Part shown: in pieces, positions 1 to 12,507 of the stretch | Position numbering within the stretch: position 1 is the first letter of the stretch | How the letters are laid out: each line of letters begins with the position of its first letter | Assembly (NCBI RefSeq): GCF_028687635.1 | Contig: NZ_JAQTZS010000004.1 | Coordinates: 62,001 to 126,000 of the forward strand | Length of the DNA: 64,000 bases | Source: Malikia sp. | Lineage (GTDB): Bacteria > Pseudomonadota > Gammaproteobacteria > Burkholderiales > Burkholderiaceae_C | Direction of reading: 5' to 3' | The notes under the pieces: model-generated | Databases searched by the model: none | The model's input: only the letters and a program-made list of their open reading frames with translations | Told to the model about the DNA's origin: nothing | Position numbers and translations under genes: made by a program

Positions 1-1
1 G

Positions 2-1429
2 ATCGCGATCCGTGCCGGCCAGCCCTACAACGCCGAGGACGTGGCGCAGACGACCAAGGCCTTCACCGAGTTCTTCGGCGGCTTCGGCTACGCCTTCGCC
101 CGCGTCGAGGCCAAGCCGCAGATCGACCGCGTCAACAACCGGGTCGCGCTGGTGCTGTCGGCGCAGCCCTCGCGCCGCGCCTATGTGCGCCGCATCAGCG
201 TCGAAGGCAACAACCGCACCCGCGACGAGGTGATCCGGCGCGAGTTCCGCCAGCTCGAATCGGCCTGGTACGACGGCGACCGCATCAAGCTCTCGCGCGA
301 CCGGGTTGACCGCCTGGGCTTCTTCACCCAGGTCGCGGTCGACACGGTCGAGGTGCCCGACGCGCCCGATCAGGTCGATCTGGTGGTCAGCGTGGCCGAG
401 AAGCCGACCGGCAACCTGACGCTGGGCGCTGGCTTCTCGCAGGCCGAGAAGCTCTCCTTGATCGCCGGCATCCAGCAGGAGAACCTGTTCGGCTCGGGCA
501 ACTACCTGGGCCTGAACGTCAACACCAGCAAGTACAACCGCCAGCTCTCGCTGAGCACGACCGACCCCTATTTCACGCCCGAGGGCATCTCGCGCACCTT
601 CGATCTCTACTACCGCACCAGCCAGCCGCTGACCACGCAGGAAGGCAACTACAAGCTGACCACGCCGGGCGTGGCGGTGCGCTTTGGCGTGCCGTTCTCG
701 GAGACCGACACGGTGTATTTCGGCGCCGGCCTGGAGCAGACCAAGATCGATCCGGGCAACGGCATGCCCCAGGCCTATAACGACTTCATCGGCACCTTCG
801 GCGATGCGCCGGTCTCGGTGCCGCTGACGGTCGGTTGGGGCCGCGACACGCGCGACAGCGCGCTGGTGCCGACCATGGGTCGCCTGCAGCGCGTCAACGG
901 CGAGCTCGGCATCGCGGGCGACACCCGCTACGCCAAGGCCAGCTACCAGTTCCAGCAGTATGTCCCGCTCAACAAGAAGTTCACGCTGGCGTTCAACGCC
1001 GAGGCGGGCTGGGGCGAGGGCCTGTCGGGCAAGTCTTATCCGCTGTTCAAGAACTTCTATGGCGGCGGTCTCGGCTCGGTGCGCGGCTTCGAGCAGGGCA
1101 CGCTGGGCGGCAAGTCCCAGATCATCGGTGGCACGACCATGGCCAACATCGGTGGCACCCGCAAGATGGTGCTCAACACCGAGCTGGTCGCCCCGTTCCC
1201 GGGCGCTGGCAACGACCGTACCTTGCGTCTGTACGGCTTCTTCGACATCGGCAACATCTACGGCGAGGACGAAAAGCTCGACTTCGCCGACCTGCGCGCC
1301 TCGACCGGTGTGGGCATCAGCTGGATTTCGCCCATCGGCCCGCTTAGAATCGCCTACGCCCGTCCGGTGCGCAAGCAATCCGGCGACAAGACCCAGAGCA
1401 TCCAATTCCAGATCGGGACCTCCTTCTGA
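2..1429 (+). CDS. bamA: Outer membrane protein assembly factor BamA (5' truncated by window edge)
   Basis: C-terminal about 475 residues of BamA, the Omp85 core of the BAM complex, which folds and inserts beta-barrel proteins into the outer membrane. The reading frame is open from base 2, so the signal peptide and first POTRA domains lie outside the window. The visible part holds the last POTRA repeats (around the motif SVEGNNRTRDEVIRREF) and the 16-strand barrel. The Omp85 loop-6 signature VRGF is present in GSVRGFEQGTLG, and the protein ends in Phe (QIGTSF), the usual C-terminal barrel signal. Its stop shares one base with the skp start (TGATG), so the two are probably translationally coupled. 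The downstream skp-lpxD-fabZ-lpxA-lpxB order is the usual proteobacterial context. Confidence 0.97.
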   Translation: MAIRAGQPYNAEDVAQTTKAFTEFFGGFGYAFARVEAKPQIDRVNNRVALVLSAQPSRRAYVRRISVEGNNRTRDEVIRREFRQLESAWYDGDRIKLSRDRVDRLGFFTQVAVDTVEVPDAPDQVDLVVSVAEKPTGNLTLGAGFSQAEKLSLIAGIQQENLFGSGNYLGLNVNTSKYNRQLSLSTTDPYFTPEGISRTFDLYYRTSQPLTTQEGNYKLTTPGVAVRFGVPFSETDTVYFGAGLEQTKIDPGNGMPQAYNDFIGTFGDAPVSVPLTVGWGRDTRDSALVPTMGRLQRVNGELGIAGDTRYAKASYQFQQYVPLNKKFTLAFNAEAGWGEGLSGKSYPLFKNFYGGGLGSVRGFEQGTLGGKSQIIGGTTMANIGGTRKMVLNTELVAPFPGAGNDRTLRLYGFFDIGNIYGEDEKLDFADLRASTGVGISWISPIGPLRIAYARPVRKQSGDKTQSIQFQIGTSF

Positions 1430-1944
1430 TGAAATCGTTCAAGCGCGTTTTTTCGCGCCAGGCCATCGCGGCACTGGCGCTCGGTTGTGCCACCCTGGCT
1501 TCGGCCGCCGAACTCAAGATCGGCTTCGTCAACACCGACCGCATCTTCAAGGAAGCCTCGACCGCCAAGGCGGCCCAGTCCAAGCTGGAGCAGGAGTTCT
1601 CGCGCCGCGAGCGCGAGGTCGAGGCGCTGGCCGGTCAGCTCAAGTCCGCTTCCGAGAAGTTCGAGAAGGATGCGCCGACCCTGTCCGAGAGCCAGCGCGG
1701 CACGCGTCAGCGCCAGCTGGTCGAGCTCGACCGCGAGTTCCAGCGCAAGCGCCGCGAGTTCCAGGAAGACCTGGCGCAACGCAAGAACGAGGAGCTGCAG
1801 ATCGTGCTCGAGCGCGCCAACCGCGTCATCAAGCAGGTCGCCGAGAGCGAGAAGTACGACCTCATCATGCAGGAAGCGGTCTACGTCAATCCCAGGCTCG
1901 ACATCACCGACAAGGTGTTGAGCGGACTCAACAACGCCAAGTGA
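1429..1944 (+). CDS. skp: Periplasmic chaperone Skp/OmpH
   Basis: Skp is a trimeric periplasmic chaperone that keeps unfolded outer-membrane proteins soluble on their way to BamA. The 171-residue product starts with a basic n-region, a hydrophobic core and an A-S-A-A type cleavage region near residue 25. Next come a short beta segment ([12 protein letters not shown]) and a long charged coiled-coil of alternating K/E/R/Q (about residues 50-130), which forms the tentacles. The length is normal for the family. The ATG overlaps the bamA stop, and lpxD starts 10 bases downstream. All three belong to one envelope-biogenesis transcription unit. Confidence 0.95.
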   Translation: MKSFKRVFSRQAIAALALGCATLASAAELKIGFVNTDRIFKEASTAKAAQSKLEQEFSRREREVEALAGQLKSASEKFEKDAPTLSESQRGTRQRQLVELDREFQRKRREFQEDLAQRKNEELQIVLERANRVIKQVAESEKYDLIMQEAVYVNPRLDITDKVLSGLNNAK

Positions 1945-1954
1945 TGGTCAGGCC

Positions 1955-2989
1955 GTGAGCGCCACCCTGGCCGAAATCCGCGCCGCCCTGGGCGGCGTTT
2001 TGCATGGTGCGCCCGAGCTGCGGGTGCTGCGCCTGGCTTCGCTTGAGTCGGCCGACGCCGATGCGCTGTCCTTCGTCGCGCAGGCGCGCTACGCCTCGCA
2101 GATCGCGAGCACGCACGCTGGCGCGCTGATCGTGCCGCCCGCGCTGCTGGAGCAGGCTGGCGCGCGCGGCGCCTGCATCGAGACGCCCGACGCCTACCTC
2201 TATTTCGCGCGCCTGACGCAGTGGTGGAAGGCCAGGCGCGAGGCCGCCGAGCAGGCCGACGCGGGTCCCGCCATCCACCCGAGCGCGGTGATTCATCCCA
2301 CGGCGCGGCTGGGCGCTGGCGTGACGGTCGGTGCCTTTGCCGTGATCGATGCCGGCGTCGTCGTGGACGCGGGCGCCCGCATCGGCGCGCATTGCGTGCT
2401 GGAGCGCCGCGCCTGTGTCGGCGCGCGCAGCCGTCTGAGCCCGCAGGTGACGCTGGGCCACGACTGCCGCATCGGCGCCGATGGCATCGTGCACGCGGGC
2501 ACCGTGATCGGCGCCGACGGCTTCGGCTTCGCGCCGCACCAGGGCGAGTGGATCAAGATCGAGCAGCTCGGCGCGGTGCGCATCGGCGACCGGGTCGAGA
2601 TCGGCGCCAACTGCTGCATCGACCGCGGCGCGCTCGAGGACACCGTGATCGAGGACGGCGTCAAGCTCGACAACCTGATCCAGATCGGCCACAACGTGCA
2701 GGTGGGCCGCCACACCGCGATGGCCGGCTGCGCGGGCGTCGCCGGCAGCGCCAGGATCGGCGCCCACTGCACTATCGGCGGCGGCGCCGTCGTGCTGGGA
2801 CATCTCACGCTGGCCGACGGGGTGCATGTCTCGGCCGCCTCGGTCGTGATGCGCTCGATCCATCAGCCTGGCCAGTACAGCGGCGTGTTCCCGATCGACG
2901 ACAACCGCTCCTGGGAAAAGAACGCGGCCACGCTCAGGCAACTGCACAGCCTGCGCGACCGCATCAAAGCATTGGAAAAGAAATCATGA
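1955..2989 (+). CDS. lpxD: UDP-3-O-(3-hydroxyacyl)glucosamine N-acyltransferase LpxD
   Basis: LpxD adds the second 3-hydroxyacyl chain, from acyl-ACP to the 2-amino group of UDP-3-O-acyl-glucosamine, the third step of lipid A synthesis in the cytosol. The 344-aa product has the N-terminal uridine-binding domain (about 1-100), then a long left-handed beta-helix of hexapeptide repeats rich in I-G-A and V-G-A steps (about 105-290). Catalytic-region histidines are visible in [13 protein letters not shown]-terminal helix (DRIKALEKK) completes the trimer. A GTG start is used, 10 bases after skp. The end overlaps the fabZ start. Confidence 0.96.
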   Translation: MSATLAEIRAALGGVLHGAPELRVLRLASLESADADALSFVAQARYASQIASTHAGALIVPPALLEQAGARGACIETPDAYLYFARLTQWWKARREAAEQADAGPAIHPSAVIHPTARLGAGVTVGAFAVIDAGVVVDAGARIGAHCVLERRACVGARSRLSPQVTLGHDCRIGADGIVHAGTVIGADGFGFAPHQGEWIKIEQLGAVRIGDRVEIGANCCIDRGALEDTVIEDGVKLDNLIQIGHNVQVGRHTAMAGCAGVAGSARIGAHCTIGGGAVVLGHLTLADGVHVSAASVVMRSIHQPGQYSGVFPIDDNRSWEKNAATLRQLHSLRDRIKALEKKS

Positions 2990-3426
2990 TGGACATCCAC
3001 CAGATCCTCAAGCAACTCCCGCACCGCTACCCCTTCCTGCTCGTCGACCGCGTGCTCGAAGTGGAAAAGGGCAAGTCCATCAAGGCGCTCAAGAACGTCA
3101 GCGTCAACGAGCCGCAGTTCACCGGCCATTTCCCGCACCGTCCGGTGTTCCCGGGCGTGCTGCAGCTCGAAGCGCTGGCGCAGGCCGCCGCGCTGCTGGC
3201 TTTCGAGACCCTGGGCACCTCGCCGGACGACAACACGGTCTACTACTTCGCCGGCATCGACGGCGCGCGCTTCAAGCGTCCGGTCGAGCCGGGCGACCAG
3301 CTCATCCTCGAAGTCACGCTCGAGCGCATGAAGGCCGGCATGTTCAAGTTCAAGGGCACGACCCGGGTCGATGGCGAGATCGCCTGCGAGGCCGAGCTGA
3401 TGTGCGCGATGCGCAAGATCGCCTGA
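2986..3426 (+). CDS. fabZ: 3-hydroxyacyl-[acyl-carrier-protein] dehydratase FabZ
   Basis: FabZ dehydrates (3R)-hydroxyacyl-ACP in fatty acid elongation and competes with LpxA/LpxD for the hydroxyacyl-ACP pool. The 146-aa hotdog-fold protein shows the conserved [13 protein letters not shown] start and the active-site His in [11 protein letters not shown], followed by the catalytic Glu in LQLEALAQA. Two tandem ATGs (2986 and 2989) overlap the lpxD stop; either gives a normal-length protein and I chose the first. Placement between lpxD and lpxA is the standard arrangement. Confidence 0.96.
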   Translation: MMDIHQILKQLPHRYPFLLVDRVLEVEKGKSIKALKNVSVNEPQFTGHFPHRPVFPGVLQLEALAQAAALLAFETLGTSPDDNTVYYFAGIDGARFKRPVEPGDQLILEVTLERMKAGMFKFKGTTRVDGEIACEAELMCAMRKIA

Positions 3427-3439
3427 GCCAGGTGCGCGC

Positions 3440-4234
3440 GTGAGCAATATTCACCCCACCGCCGTGGTCGACCCCGCAGCCGAGCTCGACAGCTCGGTCA
3501 CGGTCGGCCCCTACACGGTGATCGGTCCACATGTGAAGGTGGATGCCGGCACGGCCATCGGTCCGCATTGCGTGATCGAGGGTCACACGACGATAGGCCG
3601 CGACAACCGCATCTTCCAGTTCGTCTCGCTGGGCGCGATCAACCAGGACAAGAAGTACGCGGGCGAGCCCTGCGAGCTGGTCATCGGCGAGCGCAACACG
3701 ATCCGCGAGTTCAGCACCTACCACATCGGCACGGTGCAGGGTGGTGGCGTGACGCGCCTGGGTAGCGACAACTGGATGATGGCCTACACCCATCTGGCGC
3801 ATGACTGCCTGGTCGGCGACCACACGATTTTCGCCAACAACGCGCAGATCGCGGGCCATGTCGTGGTCGGTGACTGGGTGATCCTGGGCGCCTACACCTG
3901 CGTGCACCAGTTCGTGCGCATCGGCGCGCATGGCATGACCGGCATGGGCACCGTGTTGCTGGCCGACCAGCCGCCGTTCGTGATGAGCGAGGGGCACCCG
4001 GCCGCCGCGCGCTCGATGAATTTCGAGGGCCTGCGCCGGCGTGGCTTCAGCGCCGCGCGCATCGCGGCCGTCAAGGCCATGCACAAGGCGCTCTATCGCG
4101 ACAACCTGACGCTGGAGCAGGCCAGGGAGCGCATCGCCGAGTTGGCGCGGCGCTTCGAGGGCTGCGAGCCCGATGTGCGGCTGATGCAGGTCTTCCTCGA
4201 CGGTCTGTCCGCGCAGCGCGGCATCGTGCGCTGA
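3440..4234 (+). CDS. lpxA: Acyl-[ACP]-UDP-N-acetylglucosamine O-acyltransferase LpxA
   Basis: LpxA catalyses the first step of lipid A synthesis, moving a 3-hydroxyacyl chain from ACP to the 3-OH of UDP-GlcNAc in the cytosol. The 264-aa product begins [13 protein letters not shown] and carries about ten turns of hexapeptide-repeat beta-helix. The family motif with the catalytic His is visible in [13 protein letters not shown], and the C-terminal helical domain contains [15 protein letters not shown] start lies 13 bases after fabZ. The stop codon TGA overlaps the ATG of lpxB (TGATG), which suggests coupling. Confidence 0.96.
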   Translation: MSNIHPTAVVDPAAELDSSVTVGPYTVIGPHVKVDAGTAIGPHCVIEGHTTIGRDNRIFQFVSLGAINQDKKYAGEPCELVIGERNTIREFSTYHIGTVQGGGVTRLGSDNWMMAYTHLAHDCLVGDHTIFANNAQIAGHVVVGDWVILGAYTCVHQFVRIGAHGMTGMGTVLLADQPPFVMSEGHPAAARSMNFEGLRRRGFSAARIAAVKAMHKALYRDNLTLEQARERIAELARRFEGCEPDVRLMQVFLDGLSAQRGIVR

Positions 4235-5397
4235 TGGTGGCGGACCTGAGTACAGCCACCGTCGCCCTGGTGGCTGGCGAGGCTTCGGGCGATCTGCTGG
4301 CGGCCCAGTTGCTGCGCGGCTTGCACCAGCGCTGGCCGGGACTGCGCGCCGCCGGCATCGGTGGGCCGCGGATGCAGGCGGCCGGCTTTCAGGCCTGGTG
4401 GCCGAGCGAGAAGCTGGCCGTGCGCGGCTATGTCGAGGTGCTGCGCCACTACCGCGAGATCGTCGGCATCCGCCGCCAGCTGAAAAGTCGGCTGCTGGCC
4501 GACAAGCCTCGCCTGTTCATCGGCGTCGATGCGCCCGATTTCAACCTTGATCTGGAAGGCGACTTGCGCGCGGCCGGCGTGAAAACCGTGCATTTCGTCG
4601 CGCCCGCGGTCTGGGCCTGGCGCCCCGAGCGGGTCGAGCAGATCCGCCGCTGCGTCGATCATGTGCTGTGCATCTTCCCGTTCGAGCCCGAGCTGCTGGC
4701 ACGCCACGGCATCGCCGCGACCTATGTCGGCCATCCGCTGGCGCCGCTGATTCCCATGCTGCCCGACCGGGCCAAGGCCAGGATGGAGCTCGGCCTGCCG
4801 CTGGAGGCGTCCGTGGTGGCCTTGCTGCCGGGCAGCCGCCAGGCCGAGATCGAGCATCTGTTGCCGCGTTTCCTGCAGGCGGCCGGGCTGATGCGGCGCG
4901 AGCGGCCCGGACTGTGTTTCGTGCTGCCGGCGGTGCCGGCGCAACAGGCCCGCATCCAGCAGCTGGTCGACCGCGCCGGCCTTGAAGAGGCCGTGCAGGT
5001 CACGCGCGGCGGCTCGCACGCGGCACTCGCCGCCTGTGACGTCACGCTGATCGCCAGCGGCACCGCGACGCTGGAGGCCGCGCTGTTCAAGCGCCCGATG
5101 GTGATCGCTTACCACATGAACTGGCTGTCCTGGAAGCTGCACCAGCGCAAGATGCTGCAGCCCTGGGTCGGCCTGCCCAATATCCTGGCTGGCGAATTCC
5201 TGGTGCCCGAGCTGCTGCAGGAGGCCGCCACGCCGGCCGCGCTGGCGCGCGAAACGCTGGCCTGGCTCGCCGATGACGCGGCCACGCGGGCGCGGCGCGA
5301 GGCGCTGCAGCAGCGTTTTTCCGTCATGCACCGCGAGCTCACTCGCGACACCGTCACAAGGGCCACCGATGCCATCGAGCAAGTCCTTGCCGCTTGA
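4234..5397 (+). CDS. lpxB: Lipid-A-disaccharide synthase LpxB
   Basis: LpxB is a GT19 glycosyltransferase that joins UDP-2,3-diacylglucosamine to lipid X, giving the beta-1,6 disaccharide of lipid A at the inner face of the inner membrane. The 387-aa protein has the N-terminal signature [13 protein letters not shown], the acceptor-side segment [11 protein letters not shown], the conserved [13 protein letters not shown], the nucleotide-binding start [15 protein letters not shown], and the glycosyltransferase block [18 protein letters not shown]. Length is typical. It overlaps lpxA by one base and rnhB by 29 bases. Confidence 0.96.
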   Translation: MVADLSTATVALVAGEASGDLLAAQLLRGLHQRWPGLRAAGIGGPRMQAAGFQAWWPSEKLAVRGYVEVLRHYREIVGIRRQLKSRLLADKPRLFIGVDAPDFNLDLEGDLRAAGVKTVHFVAPAVWAWRPERVEQIRRCVDHVLCIFPFEPELLARHGIAATYVGHPLAPLIPMLPDRAKARMELGLPLEASVVALLPGSRQAEIEHLLPRFLQAAGLMRRERPGLCFVLPAVPAQQARIQQLVDRAGLEEAVQVTRGGSHAALAACDVTLIASGTATLEAALFKRPMVIAYHMNWLSWKLHQRKMLQPWVGLPNILAGEFLVPELLQEAATPAALARETLAWLADDAATRARREALQQRFSVMHRELTRDTVTRATDAIEQVLAA

Positions 5398-6049
5398 GCA
5401 GGCCGCCTTCGACTGGCAGACGCCCGCCCTGGTCGCCGGCGTGGACGAGGCCGGTCGCGGTCCGCTGGCCGGGCCGGTGGTGGCCGCCGCCGTGATCCTG
5501 GACGACTTCCAGCCGATCATGGGGCTGGCCGACTCCAAGAAGCTCAGCGCGGCCCGGCGCGAGGCGCTCTACGACGAGATCCGCGCCAAGGCGCTGTGCT
5601 GCTGCATCGCGCAGGCCAGCGTCGAGGAAATCGACCGGCTCAACATCCTGCAGGCGACCCTGCTGGCGATGCAGCGCGCGGTCACGGGCTTGCGCCTCAG
5701 GCCCGGCCTGGTGCTGGTCGACGGCAACCGGCTGCCGCTGCTCGACGTCCGCGCCGAGGCCATTGTCAAGGGCGACGCCAAGGTGGCGGCGATCTCGGCC
5801 GCCTCCATCCTGGCCAAGGTCACGCGCGACCGTGGCCTGATCCAGCTCGATCAACAGTACCCGCAATACGGCTTCGCGCGCCACAAGGGCTACGGCACGG
5901 CCGAGCACCTGCAGGCGCTGCGCCTGCACGGTCCTTGCCCGCAACACCGCGGCAGCTTCGCTCCGGTGGCCCAGGCGGCGCAGACCCTGCGGGAGCGCCT
6001 GCTCGCCCATCCCTTTCACGACTTGGCCATCGCCATGCAGACCCCATGA
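5369..6049 (+). CDS. rnhB: Ribonuclease HII
   Basis: RNase HII cleaves RNA in RNA/DNA hybrids and removes single ribonucleotides embedded in DNA. The 226-aa product has the N-terminal catalytic motif [15 protein letters not shown] with the DE pair, a second acidic residue in the LADSKKLS region, and the later [11 protein letters not shown] motif followed by the [11 protein letters not shown] block. The frame stays open further upstream, but Met at 5369 gives the family-normal length and N-terminus and overlaps lpxB by 29 bases. Coupling with lpxB is common in Proteobacteria. Confidence 0.94.
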   Translation: MPSSKSLPLEQAAFDWQTPALVAGVDEAGRGPLAGPVVAAAVILDDFQPIMGLADSKKLSAARREALYDEIRAKALCCCIAQASVEEIDRLNILQATLLAMQRAVTGLRLRPGLVLVDGNRLPLLDVRAEAIVKGDAKVAAISAASILAKVTRDRGLIQLDQQYPQYGFARHKGYGTAEHLQALRLHGPCPQHRGSFAPVAQAAQTLRERLLAHPFHDLAIAMQTP

Positions 6050-6813
6050 ATCCCGAGATCGTCACCTCGCGCGACAACGCGCTGGTCAAGAAGCTGCGCG
6101 CGCTGGCGCAGGACGCTGCGGCCTACCGCAAGCTCGGCCAGGTCTGGCTGGAGGGCGACCACCTCTGCCGCGCCTTGCTGGCACGCGGCCTGCAACCGCA
6201 GGCGGTGGTGATGGCGGAGTCCGCGCAGGCCCAGGTGGCGCAATGGGGGCTGGACCCCGCCGTGCGCCGGGTCGTGCTGGCCGACGGCCTGATGGCGCAG
6301 CTCAGCGCGCTCGATTCGCCGGCCGCGATGGGCTTCGTCCATGCGCTGCCGGCCCAGACGGCGGTCGATCCGCAGGCGCCCAGCGTGGTGCTCGACCGGC
6401 TGCAGGACCCGGGCAATGTCGGCTCCATCCTGCGCAGTGCCGCCGCGATGGGGTTCAAGCAGGTGCTGGCGCTCAAGGGCACGGCGGCGCTGTGGTCGCC
6501 CAAGGTGCTGCGCGCCGGCATGGGCGCGCATTTCGCCTTGCAGCTGCGCGAGGGCCTGACCGAGTCCGAGCTCGAAGCACTGCAAGTGCCGCTGCTGGCG
6601 ACCAGCCCGCACCGGGGCGAATTCCTGCACCGCGCCGCGCTGCCCTGGCCCTGCGCCTGGCTGCTCGGGCATGAAGGGCAGGGCGTGGGCGAGGCGCTGC
6701 TGGCGCGCGCCGACATGACGCTGCGCATCGTGCAGCCCGGCGGCGAGGAGTCGCTCAACGCGGCCGCCGCCGCCGCGATCTGCCTGCATGCCAGCGCGGC
6801 CGGTGTCGCCTGA
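6046..6813 (+). CDS. SpoU/TrmH-family RNA 2'-O-methyltransferase
   Basis: 255-aa SPOUT-class methyltransferase, predicted to 2'-O-methylate rRNA or tRNA with SAM. An N-terminal substrate-binding domain (residues 1-110) precedes the knotted catalytic domain with its three SpoU motifs: [19 protein letters not shown] (motif 1), [10 protein letters not shown] (motif 2) and [14 protein letters not shown] (motif 3). Length and domain order resemble RlmB/TsnR-type enzymes, but the exact target cannot be read from sequence. The ATG overlaps the rnhB stop (ATGA), so it is probably the last gene of the lpx-rnhB unit. Confidence 0.88.
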   Translation: MNPEIVTSRDNALVKKLRALAQDAAAYRKLGQVWLEGDHLCRALLARGLQPQAVVMAESAQAQVAQWGLDPAVRRVVLADGLMAQLSALDSPAAMGFVHALPAQTAVDPQAPSVVLDRLQDPGNVGSILRSAAAMGFKQVLALKGTAALWSPKVLRAGMGAHFALQLREGLTESELEALQVPLLATSPHRGEFLHRAALPWPCAWLLGHEGQGVGEALLARADMTLRIVQPGGEESLNAAAAAAICLHASAAGVA

Positions 6814-6874
6814 GGGCGATTCCTGGCGTTAGACAGCCAGCTGTCATGTTGATCTGCTAGGACTTTCGAACAGA

Positions 6875-6903
6875 CTGTCCAGTCCATGGCCCGGGGGTAT
6901 AAT
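6875..6903 (+). promoter_or_regulatory. Probable sigma-70 promoter of carAB
   Basis: A perfect -10 hexamer TATAAT lies at 6898-6903. The best-spaced -35 (17 bp) is CTGTCC at 6875-6880, a poor match, so an activator may assist. It is the only strong -10 in the 200-base gap before carA. It predicts a leader of about 105 nt. Confidence 0.55.
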
Positions 6904-6907
6904 CGTC

Positions 6908-7007
6908 AGGTTTACCCTAACCTCGCGCACCTGTAGGCAAGTCCTTGCCGGCCTCCCTGGAAAAGACGTCGTTGCACTCCCCGGGCACAGGTGCGTCCAA
7001 ACTGGAG
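6908..7007 (+). promoter_or_regulatory. Structured 5' leader of carA (candidate cis-regulatory RNA)
   Basis: The carA leader contains a perfect long-range 9-bp pairing, CGCACCTGT (6926-6934) with ACAGGTGCG (6987-6995), extendable by a G-U pair. It encloses a local hairpin GGCAA-GTCC-TTGCC (6936-6949). The Shine-Dalgarno-like GGAG (7004-7007) lies just outside the closing stem. No T-run terminator is visible. A role in sensing arginine, pyrimidine or another effector is inference only. Confidence 0.4.
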
Positions 7008-7013
7008 AATCCC

Positions 7014-8181
7014 GTGTTTACCGTCCCAGCAAAAGCCATCCTCGCGCTCGCAGACGGCACGGTCTTTATAGGCGCCTCCATCGGCGCCACCGGCCAGACC
7101 GTCGGTGAAGTGGTGTTCAACACCTCGATCACCGGCTATCAGGAAATCCTCACCGACCCCAGCTACCGCCAGCAGATCGTGACCCTCACGTATCCGCATA
7201 TCGGCAACTACGGTGTCAACGAGGAAGACGTGGAGGCCAATGCCGTCCACGCCGCCGGCCTGATCATCAAAGACCTGCCCCTGCTCTCGTCCAATTTCCG
7301 CCAGACGCTGACCCTGGGCGACTACCTCAAGCGTGAAGGTACGGTGGCGATTGCCGACATCGATACCCGCAAGCTGACCCGCCTCCTGCGCGAGAAGGGC
7401 GCCCAGAACGGCGCCATCATCGGCCTCGAAGCTGGTGTCGAGGTGACCGACGCGCTCAAGGCCCAGGCCGTGGCCGCGGCCCAGGCCGCCCCCAGCATGA
7501 AGGGCCAGGACCTGGCCCAGGTCGTGACCACGCAGCAGCCCTATGTCTGGACCCAGACCGAGTGGAAGCTCGCGCGCGAAGACGGCACCCCGGGCTACGG
7601 CGAGCAGACCGCTCCGCGCTTTCATGTGGTGGCCTATGACTTCGGCGTCAAGCTCAACATCCTGCGCATGCTGGCCTCGCGCGGCTGCAAGGTGACCGTG
7701 GTGCCGGCCAAGACGCCGGCGGCCGAGGTGCTCAAGCACAATCCGGACGGCATCTTCCTGTCCAACGGTCCGGGCGACCCGCAGCCTTGCGACTACGCGA
7801 TCGCCGCCACGCAAGAGCTGATCGAGACCGGCATCCCGCTGTTCGGCATCTGCCTGGGGCACCAGATCATGGCGCTGGCCTCCGGCGCCCAGACCTTCAA
7901 GATGGTCAACAGCCACCATGGCGCCAACCATCCGGTCAAGGACCTCGACAGCGGCCGCGTCAGCATCACGAGCCAGAACCATGGTTTCGCCGTGGCCATG
8001 GACTCGCTGCCCGCCAACCTGCGCCCGACCCACATCAGCCTGTTCGACGGCACGCTGCAGGGCCTGGAGCGCACCGACCGCCCGGCCTTCTGCTTCCAGG
8101 GTCACCCGGAAGCCTCGCCCGGTCCGCACGACATCGCCTACCTGTTCGACCGCTTCACGGCACTGATGGAGCAACACAAAA

Positions 8182-8189
<8 letters not shown>
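7014..8189 (+). CDS. carA: Carbamoyl-phosphate synthase small (glutaminase) subunit
   Basis: CarA hydrolyses glutamine and channels ammonia to CarB for carbamoyl phosphate synthesis, feeding arginine and pyrimidine pathways. A GTG start at 7014 (preceded by GGAG) gives 391 aa beginning [17 protein letters not shown], the normal CarA N-terminus; the upstream in-frame extension has no homology character. The N-terminal CPSase domain (about 1-140) is followed by a class-I glutamine amidotransferase domain with the nucleophile Cys in GICLGHQIM and the His/Glu pair in [13 protein letters not shown]. It overlaps carB by 8 bases. Confidence 0.97.
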
Positions 8190-11439
<3,250 letters not shown>

Positions 11440-11452
11440 GAGCCGGAAACAG

Positions 11453-11474
11453 CCTCGATCCCTCGGGATTGAGG
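11453..11474 (+). repeat. Hairpin just after carB
   Basis: Inverted repeat of 10 bp with one G-T mismatch: CCTCGATCCC / GGGATTGAGG, loop of 2. It starts 14 bases after the carB stop and is followed by CATAAT, which could be a -10 element for greA. There is no T-run of its own. Confidence 0.4.
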
Positions 11475-11492
11475 CATAATTCCACTCATCAC

Positions 11493-11527
11493 ACCGCCGA
11501 CCGGCAACGTTCGGCGGTTTCTCTTTG
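11493..11527 (+). terminator. Rho-independent terminator between carB and greA
   Basis: Perfect 8-bp stem ACCGCCGA/TCGGCGGT around a 10-nt loop, followed by TTTCTCTTTG. It lies 18 bases before the greA start codon. It may therefore end carAB transcription and also attenuate greA readthrough. Confidence 0.7.
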
Positions 11528-11544
11528 TCCGGAGCAATAACAAT

Positions 11545-12021
11545 ATGGCCACCATTCCCGTCACTCAGCGCGGCGCCGAGAAGCTCAAGGCGGAGCTGCA
11601 CCGCCTCAAGACCGTCGACCGTCCCGCCGTGATCAACGCGATCTCGGAAGCGCGTGCCCAGGGCGACCTGAGCGAGAACGCCGAGTACGAGGCCGCCAAG
11701 GACCGTCAGGGCTTCATCGAGGGCCGCATCGCCGAGATCGAGAGCAAGCTGTCGGCGGCCCAGATCATCGATCCGGCCGCGGTCGACGCGGGCGGTCGCG
11801 TGGTGTTCGGCGCCACCGTCGAGCTGGAAGAGGAAGCCAGCGGCGAGGCCGTGACCTACCAGATCGTCGGCGAGGACGAGGCCGACATCAAGCTGGGCCT
11901 GATCAACATCTCCAGCCCGATCGCGCGCGCGCTGATCGGCAAGGAGGAGGGCGATGTGGCCCAGGTCCAGGCGCCGGGCGGCGTCAAGCGTTTCGAGATC
12001 GTCGCGGTCCATTACCGCTGA
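11545..12021 (+). CDS. greA: Transcription elongation factor GreA
   Basis: GreA binds the RNA polymerase secondary channel and stimulates cleavage of backtracked RNA. The 158-aa product has the N-terminal antiparallel coiled coil (about 1-75) with its acidic tip in GDLSENAEYEAAK, and the C-terminal FKBP-like domain containing SPIARALIGKEEGD. Length matches the family. A GGAG box precedes the ATG by about 10 bases. It sits immediately downstream of a terminator and upstream of a DUF4149 gene. Confidence 0.97.
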   Translation: MATIPVTQRGAEKLKAELHRLKTVDRPAVINAISEARAQGDLSENAEYEAAKDRQGFIEGRIAEIESKLSAAQIIDPAAVDAGGRVVFGATVELEEEASGEAVTYQIVGEDEADIKLGLINISSPIARALIGKEEGDVAQVQAPGGVKRFEIVAVHYR

Positions 12022-12027
12022 CAGGTC

Positions 12028-12471
12028 GTGATGCTGCAGCGCTGGCCCCTGCTGCTCGCCGCCCTCTGGTCGGGCGGGCTGAGCGCGTTGAGCTTCGTGG
12101 CCGTCCCGCTGGCCTTCGCGCATTTCGGCAATCCCGCGCTGGCCGGTCCCTATGCGGCCAGGTTGTTCCAGATCCAGTCCTGGTCCAGCCTGGTCGTGGC
12201 GCTGCTGCTGCTGGTCTGGGTGCGCGCGCGGGCGGGATTTCCCGACTGGAAGGCCAGCTATCGGGCCTTGCTGCCCTGGCTGCTGGTCGCCGCCTGCGCG
12301 GCCCTGCTGCAGGAATGGGGCGTTGCGCCGCGCATACAGGACGCGCAGGGCGCGGGCGCGGATCGCGCGACCTGGCACCACCGTGCCGGAGTCTTGCTCG
12401 TCCTGCTCCAGTGCCTGTGTGCCTGGCGCGCGCTGGGCTTGCTGGCGTTTTCGACCGCCCGGTTGCGCTGA
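12028..12471 (+). CDS. DUF4149-family integral membrane protein
   Basis: 147-aa hydrophobic protein with about four transmembrane segments (around residues 5-30, 48-65, 80-98 and 120-140). The first segment is followed by VAVPLAFAHFG and the loop before the last contains THHRAG-like polar residues (residues about 116-121). The pattern fits DUF4149, a small inner-membrane family of unknown function often found after greA in Burkholderiales. The start may be GTG at 12028 or the adjacent ATG at 12031. Only 6 bases separate it from greA, so cotranscription is likely. No function can be assigned. Confidence 0.7.
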   Translation: MMLQRWPLLLAALWSGGLSALSFVAVPLAFAHFGNPALAGPYAARLFQIQSWSSLVVALLLLVWVRARAGFPDWKASYRALLPWLLVAACAALLQEWGVAPRIQDAQGAGADRATWHHRAGVLLVLLQCLCAWRALGLLAFSTARLR

Positions 12472-12477
12472 AATGAA

Positions 12478-12507
12478 TTGAAATGATGCATGTTCTGGAT
12501 TTAGAAT
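12478..12507 (+). promoter_or_regulatory. Probable sigma-70 promoter of hybrid kinase gene
   Basis: TTGAAA (12478-12483), 18-bp spacer, TAGAAT (12502-12507). The -10 lies in the 17-nt spacer of a 13-bp perfect inverted repeat and the left arm overlaps the -35. Binding of a dimeric regulator to the repeat would therefore be expected to affect initiation. Confidence 0.5.
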
